Shown piece by piece: positions 33,763 through 37,084 of a stretch of DNA of 37,084 bases. The position numbers were made by a program, and so were the translations under genes. This DNA is from Peribacillus saganii (GTDB lineage: Bacteria > Bacillota > Bacilli > Bacillales > DSM-1321): NCBI RefSeq assembly GCF_003429095.1, contig NZ_QVTE01000007.1, positions 1 through 37,084 of the forward strand, in the 5' to 3' direction. The stretch's first letter is position 1. Each line of letters opens with the position of its first letter. The notes under the pieces were generated by a model. The model was not told the origin of the DNA. It was given only the letters and a program-made list of their open reading frames with translations, and made no database searches.

Positions 33763-34644
33763 ATGGATATATTGGCATTGGAGGTATTCCGGACAGTGGC
33801 AGAGCAACGCAGCATTACAAAAGCAGCTAAGATCTTAAATTTTGTACAGTCCAATGTAACTGCAAAAATTAAACAGCTCGAGCTCGACTTTAAAACCCAA
33901 TTATTTTACCGCCACAGCCGCGGTGTCACGCTGACTTCTGCTGGCATTACACTGCTAAGCTACACGGATAAAATTTTTTATCTTCTCGATGAAACAAGAA
34001 AAGCTGTACAGGATACTTCCATACCAAAGGGCTCCATCTCAATTGGTTCAATGGAAACAACTGCTGCAGTAAGGCTTCCAGTCCATTTAGCTGATTATCA
34101 TAGGAAATTTCCTTTAGTTGATATTAAATTGAAAACCGGGCCAACAGAGCAACTAATTGACTCTGTTCTTCATTATCAATTAGATGGGGCGTTCGTCTCA
34201 GGACCTGTTCAGCATTCTGAACTAATCCAGGAGACTATATTTAAAGAAGAGCTTGTTTTGGTGACTGATAAGTATGGTGAAAACTACGAAAGTGTTTTAT
34301 TTGAAATGAAAAATAAAAACATTCTCGTATTCCGTACGGGATGTTCTTACCGTGGAAAACTTGAATCGTGGCTGCGAGAAGAAGGTTTATTTCCAATTAA
34401 GGTTATGGAATTTGGAACATTGGAAGCCATTTTAGGCTGTGTAAAATCCGGTTTTGGCATTTCTTTGCTTCCACGCTCTGTGGTATCAGAATTGGAAAGC
34501 CGTGGGGATTTACATATCCATTCCATACCTGATAAATTCGCTAATGTTGAAACTGTTTTAATCCGTCGCCGCGACTTATACATCAACAGTGCCCTGGAAG
34601 CGTTTCTTAATACAGTAAGGCAGACGGAACATTTAAATATCTAG
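33763..34644 (+). CDS. LysR-family transcriptional regulator
   Basis: A 293-residue LysR regulator. The N-terminal winged HTH covers about residues 1-60 (LEVFRTVAEQRSITKAAKIL, then QSNVTAKIKQLE). The linker helix and a type-2 periplasmic-like effector domain follow (about 88-290, with GSISIGSMETTAAVRLP at its start). The ATG at 33763 follows AAGGAAGAGG. It diverges from the MFS-tautomerase-QOR operon and very probably regulates it in response to a small organic molecule; a TATCA-N7-TGATA dyad lies in the shared promoter region. The overall pattern resembles CzcR/YraN-type Bacillus regulators by memory only. A terminator follows at 34655-34688. Confidence 0.93.
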   Translation: MDILALEVFRTVAEQRSITKAAKILNFVQSNVTAKIKQLELDFKTQLFYRHSRGVTLTSAGITLLSYTDKIFYLLDETRKAVQDTSIPKGSISIGSMETTAAVRLPVHLADYHRKFPLVDIKLKTGPTEQLIDSVLHYQLDGAFVSGPVQHSELIQETIFKEELVLVTDKYGENYESVLFEMKNKNILVFRTGCSYRGKLESWLREEGLFPIKVMEFGTLEAILGCVKSGFGISLLPRSVVSELESRGDLHIHSIPDKFANVETVLIRRRDLYINSALEAFLNTVRQTEHLNI

Positions 34645-34654
34645 CGGATATATG

Positions 34655-34688
34655 CTGCACAGGCCTACACAGTGGGTCTGTGCTTTTA
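34655..34688 (+). terminator. Intrinsic terminator of the LysR gene
   Basis: GCACAG-G-CC pairs with GG-T-CTGTGC, followed by TTTTATA on the plus strand, 12 bases after the stop. Confidence 0.65.
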
Positions 34689-34702
34689 TATCTTACAACA
34701 TA

Positions 34703-34915
34703 TCATAGGCCGAGTTTTTTTACGATCAATTCTTGAACATTCAACGAAGAAACCCAGCCAACAACATCAAATAAAATCATGTAAACAATTAAGGATAAGT
34801 TTTTTAATGCAATAATTACTACTGCAAGAAGGATGATAGTAGATGGAAATCCCCACAACACTCCAACAAAAAACTGGCTCATTTTTGCCAAACTTTCCCG
34901 CTGAAAAAATAGCAT
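34703..34915 (-). CDS. Possible small membrane protein (about 59-70 aa)
   Basis: A frame with two hydrophobic segments: FFVGVLWGFPSTIILLAVVI (about 15-34) and LIVYMILFDVVGWV (about 42-55), ending ELIVKKLGL. No good ribosome site precedes either ATG (34915, or the internal one at 34882), so expression is uncertain. It lies alone between the LysR gene and the tRNA region. It could be a fragment of a larger membrane protein. No family recognised. Confidence 0.35.
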   Translation of the reverse strand: MLFFQRESLAKMSQFFVGVLWGFPSTIILLAVVIIALKNLSLIVYMILFDVVGWVSSLNVQELIVKKLGL

Positions 34916-35082
34916 ATAAAATTAAGAATGCTTACCAGCGGCAGAGCAGCTACAATCCCTCCAATTGGAGTTCTCCTCAACACGCAAGGACATTCTATCA
35001 TTTGATCCCTTTCGAAATCTATTCAGAACTCAGGCAGATTTAAATACGTATTTCTAAATTGATTAACATTAAAAAAAGGCAT

Positions 35083-35129
35083 TAAAAAACGCAATGCTTC
35101 GTTCTCTTCTTGTAACGAAACACTGCGTT
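35083..35129 (-). terminator. Intrinsic terminator of tRNA-Gly(TCC)
   Basis: AACGCAGTGTTTCGTT pairs with AACGAAGCATTGCGTT (two mismatches) around a 10-nt loop, followed on the minus strand by TTTTAATG. It lies 11 bases after the tRNA 3' end. Confidence 0.8.
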
Positions 35130-35139
35130 GGGTTATGTA

Positions 35140-35213
35140 TGGAGCGGGTGATGAGAATCGAACTCACGACATCAGCTTGGAAGGCTGAGGTTTTACCATT
35201 AAACTACACCCGC
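35140..35213 (-). tRNA. tRNA-Gly (anticodon TCC)
   Basis: 74 nt including encoded CCA. The acceptor GCGGGTG pairs with CACCCGC, the anticodon loop is CTTCCAA, and the T-loop reads GTTCGATT. It has its own predicted promoter (35267-35295) and terminator, and is separated from the large tRNA cluster by about 270 bases. Confidence 0.95.
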
Positions 35214-35266
35214 ATATTAATTTGATGAATTTTGTCGAAAGTTGTTTAATTTCGTTGATAAATCAT

Positions 35267-35295
35267 ATTATAGTACCTTTTATGCATACTTGCAA
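35267..35295 (-). promoter_or_regulatory. Predicted SigA promoter of tRNA-Gly(TCC)
   Basis: On the minus strand TTGCAA (35290-35295), a 17-bp spacer and TATAAT (35267-35272). Transcription would begin about 47 bases before the tRNA. Confidence 0.65.
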
Positions 35296-35427
35296 GCTTT
35301 TTTATAGACTTTTTTAACATAGTATTTACCCTAAATTTAGTATTTTAAACCTAATGAGTTAAATTTCCATCTCATTAAATTTTTTTATAAAATTAAAGTT
35401 AAGAGAATTTTATATTTTTTAAACAGG

Positions 35428-35470
35428 AAAAAGCCCATGCTTGAAAAATTTATCAAGGATGGGCTTTTTA
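35428..35470 (-). terminator. Intrinsic terminator of the 5S-tRNA cluster
   Basis: AAAAAGCCCAT-C-CTTGA pairs with TCAAG-C-ATGGGCTTTTT, with a T-run on the minus strand, 17 bases after the tRNA-Leu 3' end. Confidence 0.85.
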
Positions 35471-35486
35471 TCTTCTACCTAAATGA

Positions 35487-35568
35487 TACCGGTGGTCGGG
35501 GTCGAACCGACACTCCGTGAGGAACACGATTTTGAGTCGTGCGCGTCTGCCAATTCCGCCACACCGGC
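35487..35568 (-). tRNA. tRNA-Leu (anticodon CAA)
   Basis: Class II tRNA with a long variable arm (GTTCCTCACGGAGT region) and anticodon loop CTCAAAA. Acceptor GCCGGTG pairs with CACCGGT, with a terminal G-T. The bases after the discriminator read TCA, so the CCA end is not encoded. It is a likely TrmL substrate. Confidence 0.93.
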
Positions 35569-35574
35569 ATTCTA

Positions 35575-35648
35575 TGGAGGCGGCAACCGGATTCGAACCG
35601 GTGGTAAAGGTTTTGCAGACCTTGGCCTTACCACTTGGCTATGCCGCC
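35575..35648 (-). tRNA. tRNA-Cys (anticodon GCA)
   Basis: Acceptor GGCGGCA pairs with TGCCGCC (one wobble or mismatch), anticodon loop CTGCAAA, CCA encoded. Confidence 0.95.
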
Positions 35649-35655
35649 AATCTTT

Positions 35656-35730
35656 TGGAGCGGAAGACGGGATTCGAACCCGCGACCCCAACCTTGGCAA
35701 GGTTGTATTCTACCACTGAACTACTTCCGC
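35656..35730 (-). tRNA. tRNA-Gly (anticodon GCC)
   Basis: Acceptor GCGGAAG pairs with CTTCCGC, anticodon loop TTGCCAA, CCA encoded. Different from the TCC isoacceptor at 35140. Confidence 0.96.
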
Positions 35731-35737
35731 ATATTAA

Positions 35738-35812
35738 TGGCTGGGCTAGCTGGATTCGAACCAACGCATGACGGAGTCAAAGTCCGTTGCCTTACCGCTT
35801 GGCTATAGCCCA
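35738..35812 (-). tRNA. tRNA-Gln (anticodon TTG)
   Basis: Acceptor TGGGCTA pairs with TAGCCCA, the weak U-A first pair usual for tRNA-Gln. Anticodon loop CTTTGAC, CCA encoded. Confidence 0.96.
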
Positions 35813-35841
35813 CTATATGTACAATCAGTAAATTCTTTAAA

Positions 35842-35918
35842 TGGGGCGACTGATGGGAATCGAACCCACGAATGTCGGAACCACAATCCGATGCGTTAAC
35901 CACTTCGCCACAATCGCC
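35842..35918 (-). tRNA. tRNA-His (anticodon GTG)
   Basis: The extra 5' G(-1) opposite C73 is encoded, as usual in bacterial tRNA-His. Acceptor GCGATTG pairs with CAGTCGC, the anticodon loop contains GTG, and CCA is encoded. QueG substrate. Confidence 0.96.
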
Positions 35919-35929
35919 ATAAAAATAAT

Positions 35930-36003
35930 TGGCAGGGGCAGTAGGAATCGAACCCACACCGGAGGTTTTGGAGACCTCTGTTCTACCGTTAAACTATGCC
36001 CCT
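35930..36003 (-). tRNA. tRNA-Trp (anticodon CCA)
   Basis: Acceptor AGGGGCA pairs with TGCCCCT, anticodon loop CTCCAAA, CCA encoded. Confidence 0.96.
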
Positions 36004-36015
36004 AAAAAATCAAAA

Positions 36016-36099
36016 TGGTGGAGGGGGGCAGATTCGAACTGCCGAACCCGAAGGAGCGGATTTACAGTCCGCCGCGTTTAGCCACTTCGCTACCCCTCC
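36016..36099 (-). tRNA. tRNA-Tyr (anticodon GTA)
   Basis: Class II tRNA with a long variable arm. Acceptor GGAGGGG, anticodon loop CTGTAAA, CCA encoded. QueG substrate. Confidence 0.95.
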
Positions 36100-36112
36100 A
36101 TATTAAAAAGCG

Positions 36113-36188
<76 letters not shown>

Positions 36189-36194
36189 AAACAA

Positions 36195-36270
36195 TGGTGG
36201 CTTGGGACGGAATCGAACCGCCGACACAAGGATTTTCAGTCCTTTGCTCTACCGACTGAGCTACCAAGCC
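36195..36270 (-). tRNA. tRNA-Phe (anticodon GAA)
   Basis: Acceptor GGCTTGG pairs with CCAAGCC, anticodon loop CTGAAAA, CCA encoded. Confidence 0.96.
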
Positions 36271-36332
36271 CTATGTATAAAATTCCACTAAGCTTCAACT
36301 CTCATTATAAGCTGTGCTCACCGGAATAAAAA

Positions 36333-36408
36333 TGGCGGTCCCGACGGGAATCGAACCCGCGATCTCCTGCGTGACAGGCAGGCATGTTAACCGCTACACC
36401 ACGGGACC
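36333..36408 (-). tRNA. tRNA-Asp (anticodon GTC)
   Basis: Acceptor GGTCCCG pairs with CGGGACC, anticodon loop CTGTCAC, CCA encoded. QueG substrate. About 60 bases separate it from tRNA-Phe, the widest gap inside the cluster. Confidence 0.96.
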
Positions 36409-36413
36409 ACTGA

Positions 36414-36487
<74 letters not shown>

Positions 36488-36499
36488 ATAATAAAAGTA

Positions 36500-36575
36500 T
36501 GGTGGAGGATGACGGGATCGAACCGCCGACCCCCTGCTTGTAAGGCAGGTGCTCTCCCAGCTGAGCTAATCCTCC
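36500..36575 (-). tRNA. tRNA-Val (anticodon TAC)
   Basis: Acceptor GGAGGAT pairs with ATCCTCC, anticodon loop CTTACAA, CCA encoded. Confidence 0.96.
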
Positions 36576-36582
36576 AATATAA

Positions 36583-36657
36583 TGGTGACCCCTACGGGAT
36601 TCGAACCCGTGTTACCGCCGTGAAAGGGCGGTGTCTTAACCGCTTGACCAAGGGGCC
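36583..36657 (-). tRNA. tRNA-Glu (anticodon TTC)
   Basis: Acceptor GGCCCCT pairs with AGGGGTC (one wobble), anticodon loop CTTTCAC, CCA encoded. Confidence 0.96.
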
Positions 36658-36676
36658 ATAAACAATTTTAATATTA

Positions 36677-36767
36677 TGGCGGAGAGCAAGGGATTTGAAC
36701 CCTTGATACGCGGTTAGCGTATACACGATTTCCAATCGTGCTCCTTCGGCCACTCGGACAGCTCTCC
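36677..36767 (-). tRNA. tRNA-Ser (anticodon GGA)
   Basis: Class II tRNA of 91 nt with a long variable arm. Acceptor GGAGAGC pairs with GCTCTCC, anticodon loop TTGGAAA, CCA encoded. Confidence 0.96.
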
Positions 36768-36773
36768 ATAAAA

Positions 36774-36848
36774 TGGCTCCGCAGGTAGGACTCGAACCTA
36801 CGACCGTTCGGTTAACAGCCGAATGCTCTACCACTGAGCTACTGCGGA
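36774..36848 (-). tRNA. tRNA-Asn (anticodon GTT)
   Basis: Acceptor TCCGCAG pairs with CTGCGGA, anticodon loop CTGTTAA, CCA encoded. First tRNA after 5S rRNA. QueG substrate. Confidence 0.96.
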
Positions 36849-36859
36849 ACGATATAAAG

Positions 36860-36976
<117 letters not shown>

Positions 36977-36999
36977 TTAATTTCATTGAGACATATATT

Positions 37000-37027
37000 A
37001 TTATAATGCCTTTTTGAAATTTTGCAA
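37000..37027 (-). promoter_or_regulatory. Possible internal promoter between 23S and 5S
   Basis: On the minus strand TTGCAA (37022-37027), a 16-bp spacer and consensus TATAAT (37000-37005), placed about 24 bases before the 5S gene. It could supply 5S and tRNAs independently of the upstream rRNA promoters. The rest of the spacer contains TATCTAGTTTTGAAGGAAT, common in Bacillus rRNA spacers. Confidence 0.45.
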
Positions 37028-37084
37028 GAAGAATTTTATTCCTTCAAAACTAGATAACAGATAAGGAAATGCTGCGTGTTTCAA

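Overview
The window is chromosomal DNA from a low-GC, spore-forming member of the Bacillaceae. The evidence is strong Shine-Dalgarno (SD) sites of the AGGAGG type, many TTG and GTG starts, U-tailed intrinsic terminators, the sporulation-linked genes prkA and yhbH, and a 5S-tRNA array whose order (Asn-Ser-Glu-Val-fMet-Asp-Phe-Thr-Tyr-Trp-His-Gln-Gly-Cys-Leu) follows, from memory, the Bacillus subtilis trnD cluster. The species cannot be fixed from this window; it is not B. subtilis itself.

Layout. (1) 1-2.9 kb: a GntR/FCD regulator with two GTCGAC-centred operator-like sites, followed by tctB and tctA of a tripartite tricarboxylate-type transporter. (2) 2.9-5.4 kb: a scar-rich stretch with a group II intron 3' relic, an AtpI-like membrane protein, a frameshifted ABC-2 permease remnant, a BcrC-type PAP2 phosphatase and a dispersed intergenic repeat. 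(3) 5.4-8.2 kb: an ssuA-ssuC-ssuB sulfonate importer without ssuD. (4) 8.3-11.8 kb: DUF3231, an MFS exporter, a YitT-type protein and an NRDE/TANGO2 protein. (5) 11.9-15.7 kb: an overlapping four-gene operon (ThuA domain, two Gfo/Idh/MocA oxidoreductases, TIM-barrel isomerase) that looks like a sugar or polyol catabolic module of unknown substrate. (6) 16.1-19.1 kb: an NMT1/SsuA-like ABC importer with its own promoter and a perfect inverted repeat upstream. (7) 19.4-29.8 kb: the conserved yhb neighbourhood (yhbH, prkA, nfrA, trmL, yhbB, queG, plus a VanW lipoprotein), with several small genes lying between the known ones. (8) 30.3-34.9 kb: a B3/B4-domain protein and a LysR-controlled divergent operon (MFS, tautomerase, quinone oxidoreductase). 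(9) 35.1-37.1 kb: sixteen tRNA genes and 5S rRNA, all on the minus strand, downstream of a 23S gene that lies beyond the right edge.

Functionally the window combines nutrient import (carboxylates, sulfonates, an unknown NMT1-type ligand), an uncharacterised sugar-modification pathway, stress and sporulation kinase genes, tRNA modification (TrmL, QueG) and the translation RNA cluster. No CRISPR array, intact insertion sequence, phage or recognised defence system was seen. The least explained items are the ThuA/Gfo/Idh operon, the small ORFs around prkA-yhbH, a possible terminator-ended small RNA at about 15.87-16.06 kb, and a three-copy dispersed repeat.
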